Of a stretch of 64,000 nucleotides of DNA, positions 37,584 through 45,952 are shown one piece after another. The stretch lies in NCBI RefSeq assembly GCF_000772965.1, contig NZ_JPVQ01000004.1, positions 78,611 to 142,610 on the forward strand, given 5' to 3'. A program made the position numbers and the translations under genes. The notes beneath the pieces are model-generated. The model searched no databases. It was not told the DNA's origin and saw only the letters and a program-made list of their open reading frames with translations. Position 1 is the first letter of the stretch. Every line of letters starts with the position of its first letter. This stretch comes from Ureibacillus massiliensis 4400831 = CIP 108448 = CCUG 49529 (GTDB taxonomy: Bacteria > Bacillota > Bacilli > Bacillales_A > Planococcaceae).

Positions 37584-37865
37584 ATGGAATTTACTTTGAA
37601 TGAATTAAGTCCACAGCATTTTGCTTTTGAGTACAAAAAAGATGGAGAAAAGTTAGCTGAGATTGAGTGGGTTCAAAAAGAGAACGTCATGGTCATGAAC
37701 CATACGTATGTATCTGATGTTTTAAGAGGCCAAGGGGTAGCCAAAAAATTATTAGATCAAGCTGCAAGCTACGCAAGAGAGAACGGTTATAAGATGGAAG
37801 CTGTATGTTCTTATGTAGTGGCGGCATTTGATAAAAGTAATGAATATGATGATATAAAAGCATAA
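37584..37865 (+). CDS. Small GNAT-family N-acetyltransferase (YjdJ/GNAT_acetyltr_2-like)
   Basis: This 93-residue protein is a minimal GNAT domain. VLRGQGVAKKLLDQAASYARENGY carries the acetyl-CoA-binding R/QxxGxG/A-type loop (RGQGVA), and KMEAVCSYVVAAFDKS is the usual ending strand-helix of the short YidJ/YjdJ subgroup. The acceptor is unknown. ATG 37584 is preceded by GGGGGAGAAG; a longer frame from 37551 has no site. It lies 69 bases after cvfB and may be co-transcribed. Its stop codon overlaps the beginning of a strong terminator. Confidence 0.87.
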   Translation: MEFTLNELSPQHFAFEYKKDGEKLAEIEWVQKENVMVMNHTYVSDVLRGQGVAKKLLDQAASYARENGYKMEAVCSYVVAAFDKSNEYDDIKA

Positions 37866-37908
37866 AAAAGGTGTAGATAATGGATAAATTCATTATCTAC
37901 ACCTTTTT
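37864..37908. terminator. Strong terminator after the GNAT gene
   Basis: A perfect 17-bp stem AAAAGGTGTAGATAATG / CATTATCTACACCTTTT with flanking A and T runs. It could also stop the small minus-strand gene at 37988. Confidence 0.92.
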
Positions 37909-37987
37909 AAATAGTATGGGATTATATTGAAATATTGATTTATAAAGTAGTATGAATTTTAGCGTAATTATTAGATGAATATCCAAT

Positions 37988-38089
37988 TTAAATTTGAATA
38001 AAAAAATAAATTAGAACTGTTAGTAATAATGCTCCAACCAAAAATGAGGATACTTCTTTCCAATCATAAAATATTTCTCGATCTCTCAT
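37988..38089 (-). CDS. Small membrane protein, 33 residues
   Basis: A short minus-strand gene lies in the 428-base gap between the GNAT gene and the gene at 38294. It has GGAGAGGG nine bases before the ATG, then MRDREIFYDWKEV followed by one hydrophobic helix (SSFLVGALLLTVLIYFFIQI) that runs to the end. The charged head would stay in the cytoplasm. No family is recognised. Support rests on the Shine-Dalgarno site, the coherent amphipathic-plus-TM pattern and a terminator downstream at 37864-37908. Confidence 0.5.
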   Translation of the reverse strand: MRDREIFYDWKEVSSFLVGALLLTVLIYFFIQI

Positions 38090-38293
38090 GAAGTTCAGCC
38101 CTCTCCATATAAAAAATTTGATACTTATATATTATTAAAGGCAATGGAAATATATTACCAAAATGGAAAGATAGATTGGAAAAATCGTTCGAGGTATTTT
38201 TACATAGTTTATCGTGCAATTGTCGAAATTGAACAAGTATATTTTTTTATAAAAGGGAAAAAGTAAAGTATCAGATCGTTTGGAGGGATTAAA

Positions 38294-38596
38294 TTGGCAA
38301 AATTGAAAGGTAAAGGTGTAGTTTTAGCAGCTTTTGTCGCAGGTGTAGCATCCTTCTTAAGTAAAAAAGACAACCGCGTAAAAACAATGAATATGATTAA
38401 TTCGATTAAAGATAAGGCAGGAGCTAAATTGAATCTTCAGAAATCAGGTGCAACTGGTACAGGTGATACACTCAAAGAATTAGCGGAAACAGCAGCAAGT
38501 GTAAGCGATACAAACATTAGAGGGAATAATTTTATAGGTGAAGGTGGAGGACAAACAGCACTTGCCTATTATAATGAAAGTCAACAAAAGCAATAA
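38294..38596 (+). CDS. Small secreted or membrane-associated protein, YtxH-like, function unknown
   Basis: This 100-residue protein starts at TTG 38294 with GGAGGG seven bases upstream. The N-terminus (KGKGVVLAAFVAGVASFLSKKDN) is one short hydrophobic segment flanked by lysines, like a membrane anchor. The rest is basic-then-polar, with an Ala/Glu/Thr helix (TLKELAETAASVSD) and a glycine-rich end. I do not recognise a family with confidence; YtxH-type stress proteins have a similar plan. It has its own terminator and probably its own promoter in the AT-rich 200 bases upstream. Confidence 0.65.
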   Translation: MAKLKGKGVVLAAFVAGVASFLSKKDNRVKTMNMINSIKDKAGAKLNLQKSGATGTGDTLKELAETAASVSDTNIRGNNFIGEGGGQTALAYYNESQQKQ

Positions 38597-38597
38597 T

Positions 38598-38637
38598 AAA
38601 AACCTCGATAACTTAATTAGTTGTCGAGGTTTTATTT
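38598..38637. terminator. Terminator after the 38294 gene, shared with the convergent CoA-transferase gene
   Basis: AAAACCTCGATAAC pairs with GTTGTCGAGGTTTT (one G-U), with T-rich sequence to the right and A-rich to the left. Confidence 0.9.
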
Positions 38638-38669
38638 CTGCTTGCTATTAAGAAAAAAATGTAACAGAG

Positions 38670-40190
38670 TTAAGCTTTAGCAACTTCTTTTTTCATTGTT
38701 TTGTTTTTAGCAAGGTTTACATGCCATGATAAAGCTTCCTCTAAAATATGAGGAGTTTGCGCATTACCAGTTGCTTCAACTGCGCGGTTATAGTAATCAC
38801 GTAATTGCTCTTTATAATCAGGGTGTGCACAGTTTTCGATAATTAATGCAGCACGTTCTTTTGGAGCAAGTCCGCGTAAGTCAGCAATACCTTGTTCAGT
38901 TACGATTACGTCTACATCGTGCTCTGTATGATCTACGTGAGATACCATAGGTACGATTGACGAAATAGCGCCACCTTTAGCATATGATTTCGTTACGAAG
39001 ATACCAAGACGAGCGTTACGAGCAAAGTCCCCAGATCCACCGATACCGTTCATCATTTTTGTACCACTAACATGCGTTGAGTTTACGTTTCCATAAATAT
39101 CTAGCTCAAGAGCAGTGTTGATAGAAATTAACCCGAGACGACGGATTACTTCTGGATGATTCGAAATTTCTTGTGGACGTAATACTAATTTGTCAGCATA
39201 CTTCTCAAGGTTTCCGTATACTTTTTTCTGTAATTCTTCTGATATAGTAATAGATGTAGCAGAAGCATAGCTTACTTTACCAGCATCAATTAAGTTAAAT
39301 ACTGCGTCTTGAAGAACTTCTGAGGCTACGATCAAATCTTCAAATTCAGAATCTGCAAATCCATCAAGTACAGCGTTTGCAACAGAACCAACACCTGATT
39401 GTAAAGGCATTAATTTGTTCGTTAAGCGTCCAGCTTTAATTTCAGAACGGAAGAAATCTAGTAAGATGTTTGCCATGTCCTGAGTTTCTTCGTCTGGAGG
39501 AACGATTAATGAAGGAGCATCTGGCTCTTCAGAAACAACGATCGCTTTAATTTTAGCTGGATCAACTTTAATTCCGATTTCTCCAATGCGTTGTGTTGCA
39601 TCAGTTAATGGAATTGGTCCACGTTGTCCTTGTGCTTCTGGTACATAAATATCATGAAGACCAATTAAGCTTTCAGGATGTGCGATATTTAATTCAACAA
39701 TAATATTTTCTGCATATTGAGCGAAGATCGGTGAGTTACCAACTGATGTTGTTGGGATAATTAAACCATCTTCAGTAATTGCAGCAGCTTCAATAATTAA
39801 ATATTGGATTGGTCCGATAATTCCTTGGCGTACTAATTCAGCATTGTGAGAAAGATGAGCGTCTACATATAAAACATCGCCAGAGTTAATTTGGTTACGA
39901 ATCATTGGGTCTGCGATGAAAGGTCCGCGTTTGCGAATTGCACCAGCTTCAGCTAGATACTTGTCCACTTCAGGGCCAAGTGAAGCACCAGTATAAACAT
40001 CAATTTTAAACTCTTCATTTTTAGCGCGTTCAACTAATGCCATAGGAACAACTTTTGCATCTCCAGCACGAGTGAATCCACTCATACCAACTACAGCGCC
40101 ATTGCTAATAAGTGCGGCAGCTTCTTCTGCAGATACAACTTTATCGACTAATTGTTTTAAACCTAGACGTTTTTCGACTCTTGGATCCAT
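38670..40190 (-). CDS. Acetyl-CoA hydrolase / succinate-acetate CoA-transferase
   Basis: This 506-residue class I CoA-transferase is of the Cat1/AarC/Ach1 type, which moves CoA between succinyl-CoA or acetyl-CoA and acetate. N-terminal SGFTRAGDAKVVPMAL and ITEDGLIIPTTSVGNSP are family segments. The catalytic Glu should be that in VASEVLQDAVFNL at about residue 290. The oxyanion-like MNGIGGSGDFARNA loop and VTEQGIADLRGLAPKERA follow. GGGGAGG precedes the ATG. A LytTR regulator lies upstream on the same strand, 279 bases away, with candidate operator repeats between. Hydrolase versus transferase activity cannot be settled here. Confidence 0.9.
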   Translation of the reverse strand: MDPRVEKRLGLKQLVDKVVSAEEAAALISNGAVVGMSGFTRAGDAKVVPMALVERAKNEEFKIDVYTGASLGPEVDKYLAEAGAIRKRGPFIADPMIRNQINSGDVLYVDAHLSHNAELVRQGIIGPIQYLIIEAAAITEDGLIIPTTSVGNSPIFAQYAENIIVELNIAHPESLIGLHDIYVPEAQGQRGPIPLTDATQRIGEIGIKVDPAKIKAIVVSEEPDAPSLIVPPDEETQDMANILLDFFRSEIKAGRLTNKLMPLQSGVGSVANAVLDGFADSEFEDLIVASEVLQDAVFNLIDAGKVSYASATSITISEELQKKVYGNLEKYADKLVLRPQEISNHPEVIRRLGLISINTALELDIYGNVNSTHVSGTKMMNGIGGSGDFARNARLGIFVTKSYAKGGAISSIVPMVSHVDHTEHDVDVIVTEQGIADLRGLAPKERAALIIENCAHPDYKEQLRDYYNRAVEATGNAQTPHILEEALSWHVNLAKNKTMKKEVAKA

Positions 40191-40229
40191 TAAAAATCCT
40201 CCCCTTAAATATAAAAAAATAGTCTCTAC

Positions 40230-40238
40230 ATTATATCA
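40230..40238 (-). promoter_or_regulatory. Extended -10 promoter of the CoA-transferase gene
   Basis: On the minus strand the sequence reads TGATATAAT, a TGnTATAAT extended -10, 40 bases before the start codon. The -35 region is weak, as is common for extended -10 promoters. Confidence 0.55.
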
Positions 40239-40326
40239 AGTTACTACTTAATATAATTCTTATACACTAATATTAGCACCAAAATGTCACAAAATCTTCA
40301 ACAAATTTATGAAAGTGCTTAATTTG

Positions 40327-40358
40327 CGTATGAACGAGAAAAAATACGTAAAAACGAA
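40327..40358. promoter_or_regulatory. Candidate LytTR-type direct repeats upstream of the CoA-transferase
   Basis: CGTATGAACGAG (40327-40338) and CGTAAAAACGAA (40347-40358) share the pattern CGTANNAACGA and are exactly 20 bp apart, two helical turns. On the minus strand they read TCGTTnnTACG, with a CGTT core like LytTR sites. They lie about 90 bp upstream of the -10. Confidence 0.5.
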
Positions 40359-40404
40359 GAAAAATAAGAAAACCATCTCTGTTCTTTATCAAATAAAAAA
40401 CAAA

Positions 40405-40444
40405 AAAATAAAAAAACGACCATTATTATATAGTACAATGGTCG
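40405..40444 (-). terminator. Terminator after the LytTR regulator gene
   Basis: Read on the minus strand, CGACCATT pairs with AATGGTCG and is followed by TTTTTTTATTTTTTTG. It isolates the regulator from the CoA-transferase gene. Confidence 0.88.
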
Positions 40445-40469
40445 ATTTGGGTAGAAAAACAATTTTAAA

Positions 40470-41120
40470 TTAAAAGCCTAATGATCTACGGAAGTAACTT
40501 GCATATCTTTGGCTGACAGGAATTCTAGTTCCGTCTTTCATCACTAACAAGAAAGTGGAATGAGAGTCTGGTTGGATTTCTTCTATAAAATCAATGTTTA
40601 CAATGTAAGAACGATGACATCTAATAAAAGAATCAGGAGCTAAGAAAAGTTCTAGGTCACTTAAGTTAAGTCTATGGTAGCCTTCGCGATTCATCGTTTT
40701 CACAAACGTTTTTCTTAATTGTGTTTCAAGGTATATTACTTGATTGTGTTTAATAGGATACCAACAGTCATCAATTTTTATCGTAATATAGTTTGTTAAA
40801 AATGGAGATGGCTTTTGAGGAGAAATAGCTATGATTGCTCCTTTCGTTTCACCTTCTTCAACAAGAGGAATACTCATTCCGTAGTATGGTACTCCAAATA
40901 CATCAGGTTCAATGTATGAACTGATTTTTTGTCCATATGTAAGAGCTTTATGTGCAGCAGAACCTTCTTTAATAGGATCTCCAGGTTTAATTTTTAAATC
41001 AACCTTTTTACTTGGCTGATAGTATAGATACTCATTGGTATCAGAAATTGCAATTGATGTATCCTCTGGGAAGAAATCTTTTATAATATTCATGATTTCT
41101 TCAATTTGCTTTGGATCCAA
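40470..41120 (-). CDS. LytTR-family transcriptional regulator with N-terminal sensor domain
   Basis: The 216-residue protein has an N-terminal PAS/GAF-like domain (about 1-105, with FFPEDTSIAISDTNEYLYY and VFGVPYYGMSIPLVEEGETK). A C-terminal LytTR DNA-binding domain follows at about 115-216, with QVIYLETQLRKTFVKT, APDSFIRCHRSYIVNIDFI and VSQRYASYFRRSLGF. It lacks a response-regulator receiver domain, so it probably senses a metabolite directly. TTG 41120 is six bases after AGAGGTG; the GTG at 41129 overlaps that site. Proximity to the CoA-transferase and the repeats between them suggest it controls that gene (inference). Confidence 0.85.
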   Translation of the reverse strand: MDPKQIEEIMNIIKDFFPEDTSIAISDTNEYLYYQPSKKVDLKIKPGDPIKEGSAAHKALTYGQKISSYIEPDVFGVPYYGMSIPLVEEGETKGAIIAISPQKPSPFLTNYITIKIDDCWYPIKHNQVIYLETQLRKTFVKTMNREGYHRLNLSDLELFLAPDSFIRCHRSYIVNIDFIEEIQPDSHSTFLLVMKDGTRIPVSQRYASYFRRSLGF

Positions 41121-41129
41121 TAGTAACAC

Positions 41130-41637
41130 CTCTTCATTAGCTTAGTATGTATAGTATATATTAATTTTACTACATATTAAACTAATTGAAATAGAGAAGA
41201 TTGAGGAATAATTTAGGATTTTTTGAACAATTCAAAAAAAACTATTGATAAAATGAGTATTTAAAGATAACATCGATGTAATAATTTTACAAATGCGTAA
41301 AATATAATATTATACTGTAAAACAAATATTAATCGTATACAATGGAGTATGCAAAGTATATCTCATTCTATACCAATCTTTAAAATTGAGTTGAAAAAAA
41401 ATCGCAAATTATGGTAATATTCACTGTAGTTATAAAATAATTACTTTATACATATTTATACGAATAAAAACATTAAGTTTTTGCATATCATAACCAAAAT
41501 TTAAGATAAAAATATCAATTTATGTATAGGATGATACAATATTCATATAAAGCATATAATTCTTATTGTAAAAAAATAAAATGTGATTTTTCAAATAATT
41601 TATGCAAATTGCATTCTGAAGAAAGATGGGGTAATTT
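41130..41637. other. 508-base AT-rich region between the LytTR and AraC regulator genes
   Basis: No supported gene lies here; an ORF starting at 41522 only runs out of frame into the AraC gene. The region is very A/T-rich and contains a perfect palindrome, TTTTTTGAA-CAA-TTCAAAAAA, at 41219-41239. It must hold the promoters for both divergent regulator genes, but none is convincing. Confidence 0.6.
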
Positions 41638-42429
41638 ATGCAGCATCAACATTCAATATCAGAAACCATTTCTAAAAGATACTTTCAAGAAATTGATGGT
41701 ATTAATCAATATAGTGGGATTGAGGACTTTTTCAATATTGAATCAAAGCTGTTGTTTGAAATCTTTCACTTAGAGGCGGCGAAGGCAAAGAAATCTTTGC
41801 ATGAAATCATTGATATCCTATCGATTCGATTTGGAAAACAAGTGATTAAAATTGTCCGTGGTTATTTTGTCATACTGTCATCAATTGTTGCTAGAAAATT
41901 ATTAGATAATCAAGTCCCTTCAAAAAAGGCGTTTGCATTTAATCTAGCTTGCTCAGATATGATAGAAAACAAAATGAAAGATGCTGAATTTCTACAATTT
42001 GCAGACGAGTTAATTGAGTTTTATGTAGATTTTATTGCAGATCGCAAACAACCAACTTTCAAACACCAAACTGTGAATAAAGTAATCATGTACATAAATG
42101 ATGAACTAGAAAATGATTTAACAGTTGAAAGTATAGCGAATAAATTTCATATAAGCACAAGTCATTTGTCACGTATTTTTAGAGAACATGTTGGAATTAC
42201 ACTGGTAGAATATTTAAATGTTAGACGAGTAGAAGAGTCGCAGTATTACTTAAGACATACAAATAAAAGCATTACTTCGATTTCTGAACAATTTCATTTC
42301 TGTAATCAAAGTTACTTTACTCGCATATTCAAAAAATATACTGGTGTTACACCGAAACATTTTAGAGATGAATTACATCATGAGTTTTATCGATTTGAAA
42401 TTAATGATTTGGAACATGAAAATGTTTAA
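41638..42429 (+). CDS. AraC-family transcriptional regulator
   Basis: This 263-residue protein has a novel-looking, helical N-terminal half of about 145 residues without similarity that I recognise. A C-terminal AraC DNA-binding domain follows, with two HTH motifs: LTVESIANKFHISTSHLSRIF at about 167-187 and SITSISEQFHFCNQSYFTRIF at about 215-235, ending FKKYTGVTPKHFRDE. The N-terminal half lacks the cupin arm usual in sugar-sensing members. ATG 41638 has a GATGGGG site. Target genes are unknown; no metabolic operon is adjacent. Confidence 0.87.
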   Translation: MQHQHSISETISKRYFQEIDGINQYSGIEDFFNIESKLLFEIFHLEAAKAKKSLHEIIDILSIRFGKQVIKIVRGYFVILSSIVARKLLDNQVPSKKAFAFNLACSDMIENKMKDAEFLQFADELIEFYVDFIADRKQPTFKHQTVNKVIMYINDELENDLTVESIANKFHISTSHLSRIFREHVGITLVEYLNVRRVEESQYYLRHTNKSITSISEQFHFCNQSYFTRIFKKYTGVTPKHFRDELHHEFYRFEINDLEHENV

Positions 42430-42494
42430 GAATACGGAACGTGGCTACTGCAGGAAATGGATATTTTAGTATCTTTCATTGAAGCGCCTGCTAT

Positions 42495-42524
42495 TTGATA
42501 ATCCTAGCTTAAGTACTGTATACT
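42495..42524 (+). promoter_or_regulatory. Candidate SigA promoter of yidC2
   Basis: TTGATA (42495-42500) and TATACT (42519-42524) are 18 bp apart, 34 bases before the start codon. Confidence 0.65.
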
Positions 42525-42557
42525 TCAACATAGTAAAAACATATAGTAGGTGGAAAA

Positions 42558-43319
42558 ATGAAAAAAATATTGCTATTTTCTATGCTAGGCGTCCTGTTGT
42601 TCATATTAACTGGATGTCAGTCTGTAGAAAATCAAGAAGGATTTTTTTATAACATATTTGTAAAACCGATGGATTTCCTTATTGATTATCTTGGAGGACT
42701 ATTTGGGGGTAGTTATGGGTTAGCAATTATCGCAATAACGGTTGCTATTCGTTTAATTTTGATGCCGCCCATGTTAAAAAATTACCGTAAACAAGCTTTA
42801 ATGAAATCTAAAATGGATATCGTAAAGCCAAAAATGGACGAACTTCAAGACCGAATGAAAAAGGCGACAACGAAAGAAGAGCAAATGGCTGTTCAGCAAG
42901 AAATGATTGCTCTTTATCGTGATAATGGTATTAATCCGTTAAATATGGGTTGCTTACCGATTATTATTCAAATGCCAATTATTATGGGACTGTACTTTGC
43001 AATTTCCCATTCGGAAGATGTGAAATCTCACGAGTTTTTATGGTTTAATTTAGGGGAATCTGATATTTTAATGACAGCGATTGCTGGTATCGTATACTTC
43101 CTACAAGCACAAGTATCATTATGGACAGTGCCTGAAGCGCAAAAAGCTCAAATGAAAATGATGGTATATATTTCGCCAATCATGATTGTTATCATTTCAC
43201 TTTCTTCAATGGCAGCTCTTCCGCTATACTGGTCGGTGAGTGGTTTAATATTAATTATTCAAACATACATTGGTAGAAAATTTTATTCTGACCATCCTGA
43301 AATAGTAGATAAAAAATAA
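42558..43319 (+). CDS. yidC2: Membrane protein insertase YidC/OxaA2 (lipoprotein form)
   Basis: The 253-residue insertase has a lipoprotein signal (LFILTGC, Cys20) and five membrane segments. The hydrophilic-groove Arg sits in TVAIRLILMPPML at about residue 66, the cytoplasmic coiled hairpin KSKMDIVKPKMDELQDRMKKATTKEEQM follows, and INPLNMGCLPIIIQMPIIMGLY is the family signature. It is more likely the YqjG-type second insertase than SpoIIIJ, because it is not beside rnpA/rpmH/jag. No MifM-like stalling leader is visible upstream. It inserts proteins alone or with Sec. Confidence 0.92.
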   Translation: MKKILLFSMLGVLLFILTGCQSVENQEGFFYNIFVKPMDFLIDYLGGLFGGSYGLAIIAITVAIRLILMPPMLKNYRKQALMKSKMDIVKPKMDELQDRMKKATTKEEQMAVQQEMIALYRDNGINPLNMGCLPIIIQMPIIMGLYFAISHSEDVKSHEFLWFNLGESDILMTAIAGIVYFLQAQVSLWTVPEAQKAQMKMMVYISPIMIVIISLSSMAALPLYWSVSGLILIIQTYIGRKFYSDHPEIVDKK

Positions 43320-43356
43320 GGAAAATCGAGGAGCCCGACTCCTCGATTTTCTTATT
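43320..43356 (+). terminator. Rho-independent terminator after yidC2
   Basis: GAAAATCGAGGAG pairs with CTCCTCGATTTTC across a 5-nt loop. Confidence 0.92.
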
Positions 43357-43449
43357 TATAAAATACTTTTCTTTAAAAAATAGTACAGTCAAAAAAGTAA
43401 AACAGTGCTAAAATAAAACAGTACAGAAATAGAAAGTGAGAAAGTCTAT

Positions 43450-44334
43450 ATGAAAAAATCTCAAGCATCAAATAAGACAAAATACATACTAATTTCAGTA
43501 ATAACAGTTATAGCCTTAGCTGTAGCAATTGGTTTTATCGTCTTCTTTTCGAACAATTCTACACAGAATAATCCTGTCGAACAACAGAATCAGAAACATA
43601 TAGAATCTAACGAGCCTGAAGAAAGTACAGAACAGGAAGAGTCGATTGAAAATTCGGAAGCCGATAAAGAAGAGGGATTAGAAAGTACACCTGATGAAGA
43701 GGAAAAGACGAATGAAGAAGAAACACAAAATGAAACTCCTCCAGCCGCAGAAGAAAAAGATGATAAGGTAACTAAAGAGAATGGTTATATTGTTGGACAA
43801 ATGTTACCAACTGAGCCAACTTATGTAGATGGCGTATTAATTGCAAACAAAAAGTATCCTTTACCCCAAAATTACAATCCAGGGGAAAATGTTGAAGCTC
43901 GAGCTGCTTTTGAGGAAATGGCTCAGGCAGCACGTAAGGAAGGAATTGAATTAACTGCTTTTAGTACATTTCGTTCTTTTGAATACCAACAATCTCTTTA
44001 TAAAAGATATGTAGACCGTGACGGTAAAGACAATGCAGATCGTTATAGTGCCCGTCCTGGTTACTCAGAACATCAAACAGGTTTAGCGTTCGATATTGGT
44101 GAAGTTGGGAAAGAAGATTTATGGTTAACAAGTGAATTTGGAGAGTCGACAGCAGGAAAATGGTTAGTTAACAATGCGCATAATTACGGATTTATTCTTC
44201 GTTATCCTAAAGGAAAAGAAGAAATAACGGGATACATGTATGAATCATGGCATTTCCGCTATCTAGGTGTTCCATTAGCAACTGATGTTAAAAATTCTGG
44301 TGTAACATTAGAAGAATATTTAGGAATTCAATAA
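43450..44334 (+). CDS. VanY/LdcB-type D-alanyl-D-alanine carboxypeptidase (M15B)
   Basis: The 294-residue protein has an N-terminal membrane anchor (about residues 12-34), then an extended acidic linker rich in Glu, Asn, Ser and Thr (about 38-110). A Zn-dependent M15 peptidase domain follows. The metal motifs are SEHQTGLAFDIG (SxHxxGxAxD) at about residue 199 and ESWHFRYLG (ExxHxR type) at about residue 265. It trims the terminal D-Ala or acts as an L,D-/D,D-carboxypeptidase in the wall. The acidic linker is longer than usual. There is no vancomycin-resistance context, so housekeeping wall maturation is likelier. Confidence 0.9.
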   Translation: MKKSQASNKTKYILISVITVIALAVAIGFIVFFSNNSTQNNPVEQQNQKHIESNEPEESTEQEESIENSEADKEEGLESTPDEEEKTNEEETQNETPPAAEEKDDKVTKENGYIVGQMLPTEPTYVDGVLIANKKYPLPQNYNPGENVEARAAFEEMAQAARKEGIELTAFSTFRSFEYQQSLYKRYVDRDGKDNADRYSARPGYSEHQTGLAFDIGEVGKEDLWLTSEFGESTAGKWLVNNAHNYGFILRYPKGKEEITGYMYESWHFRYLGVPLATDVKNSGVTLEEYLGIQ

Positions 44335-44337
44335 TAT

Positions 44338-44375
44338 AAAAGGACTGTTTAAAATAAAATTTAAACAGTCCTTTT
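44338..44375. terminator. Bidirectional terminator between the carboxypeptidase gene and cls
   Basis: A 16-bp stem, AAAAGGACTGTTTAAA / TTTAAACAGTCCTTTT, with T on the right and A on the left, between convergent genes. Confidence 0.92.
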
Positions 44376-44406
44376 ATGATTTGTAACACTTAAATATTTA
44401 AACTGG

Positions 44407-45861
44407 TTATAATATCGGTGTTAAAAGTCGAGAAACGGATTCTTTAATTTTAATCATATTTGATCGATTATTATATTGCTCTAACGTCAACTCAGTACAA
44501 TCAAATATATCTTTTTCAAAAACTTCCGCTAACTCATGTGAAATAGTTCGATTAAAAATAAACGCATTTACTTCAAAATTTAGACTAAAGCTTCGAACAT
44601 CAATGTTTGCTGTACCAACAGTTGATGCCTCATCATCAATCACAATCGTTTTAGCATGTATAAATCCTTTTTCATAAATATAAACTCTTGCGCCTGCTTT
44701 AAGTAGTTCTCCTATATAGGAATACGTTGCCCAATAAACAAACATATGATCAGGTTTGTTCGGGATCATAATGCGAACATCGATACCAGATAAGGCAGCT
44801 ATTTCAATTGCATTTAAGAAACTACTATCAGGTATAAAATATGGAGTTTGAATATAAATATAACGCTTTGCACTCATTAATAATTTTAAATAGCCATTTT
44901 TTATTGATGGCCAATCATTATCTGGACCACTTGATACAATTTGAATCGCAACATCCCCTTTTTTAGGAATTGCAGGGAAATATTTTTCAGAGTAATCGAT
45001 ACTGTTATTGCTCGCTTGGTTCCAGTCTAGTAGAAATCTTGTTTGTAACGGGTGAACTGAACTTCCTTCTAGACGTAAATGGGTGTCCCGCCAATATCCG
45101 AACTTTTTATTTAATCCCAAATACTCATCCCCAACATTAAAGCCACCTATATAGCCAATACGGCCATCGATAATAACAATTTTACGATGGTTTCGGAAAT
45201 TCAAACGAGGATTAAAAAGTGGAAGGATGGATGGGAAGAACACTTCAACCTCTCCACCTAGCTCTATTAAGTCTTTAAAACGCCATTTTTTAATACCGCG
45301 TGAGCCCATTTCGTCATACAAAATTCTTACCTTTACACCTTGATTGGCTTTCTTTTTTAGAGCATCGAGAATACGTTGTCCTAAATTATCAAGTTTAAAA
45401 ATATAATATTGGATATGGATATGGTCCTTTGCTGCCATTATATCTTCAATTAAGGCTTCGAATTTTTCTGTTCCATCATTAAATATTTGTACATGATTAT
45501 CCTGTGTTAAGACAGAGTTACTAGTTTTTAAATTCATATGTATAAGACTTTTATAATCTTCCACATATTCTTGATGTAGTTCGAGTTTATCTTCTTCGAT
45601 AGCTTGTATTTGGTAGCTTATTAGATTATCAATCCCAATATCTTTTTGGCCATCCCATCGGAATAAATGTTTTTTTCGTAATTGCCTTCCCAGCAATAAA
45701 TATAAAACGAATCCGAGGAAAGGTAAGAAGAAAAGGACGAGTATCCAGGCCCAAGCAGAAGAAGCATCCTTCCTTTCCAGGAAAATCACGGTAATCGCAA
45801 ATACAAGGTTTAAAATAAATAAAATTGGAAGAAATACATAAGGATTAAAGAGGATACTCAT
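44407..45861 (-). CDS. cls: Cardiolipin synthase
   Basis: This 484-residue phospholipase-D-family enzyme condenses two phosphatidylglycerols to cardiolipin. Two N-terminal TM helices span about residues 5-60. The two HKD motifs are HRKIVIIDGRIGYIGGFNVG at about 222 and HAKTIVIDDEASTVGTANID at about 400, as in bacterial Cls. Length and order agree with ClsA of Bacillus. AGGTGCAATCTT precedes the ATG. It is convergent with the carboxypeptidase gene and shares its terminator. Confidence 0.95.
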   Translation of the reverse strand: MSILFNPYVFLPILFILNLVFAITVIFLERKDASSAWAWILVLFFLPFLGFVLYLLLGRQLRKKHLFRWDGQKDIGIDNLISYQIQAIEEDKLELHQEYVEDYKSLIHMNLKTSNSVLTQDNHVQIFNDGTEKFEALIEDIMAAKDHIHIQYYIFKLDNLGQRILDALKKKANQGVKVRILYDEMGSRGIKKWRFKDLIELGGEVEVFFPSILPLFNPRLNFRNHRKIVIIDGRIGYIGGFNVGDEYLGLNKKFGYWRDTHLRLEGSSVHPLQTRFLLDWNQASNNSIDYSEKYFPAIPKKGDVAIQIVSSGPDNDWPSIKNGYLKLLMSAKRYIYIQTPYFIPDSSFLNAIEIAALSGIDVRIMIPNKPDHMFVYWATYSYIGELLKAGARVYIYEKGFIHAKTIVIDDEASTVGTANIDVRSFSLNFEVNAFIFNRTISHELAEVFEKDIFDCTELTLEQYNNRSNMIKIKESVSRLLTPIL

Positions 45862-45952
45862 AAGATTGCACCTACTTTATCAATATTAAGTTTTTATAAC
45901 TTTTATTAAATTCTAGAAAGGCGGAAAATCAAGTAGTCACTATACAATAATA

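Noticed and set aside
41522..41773. An 83-codon ORF upstream of the AraC gene
   Set aside because: It lacks a ribosome site, has low-complexity codons and overlaps the well-supported AraC frame starting at 41638.
42430..42557. MifM-like stalling leader controlling yidC2
   Set aside because: No ORF with a ribosome site fits between the AraC gene and yidC2.
43450..44334. Vancomycin-resistance vanY
   Set aside because: There are no vanHAX or vanRS neighbours, and the ddl in the window looks like a D-Ala type. The gene is more likely a housekeeping M15 carboxypeptidase.
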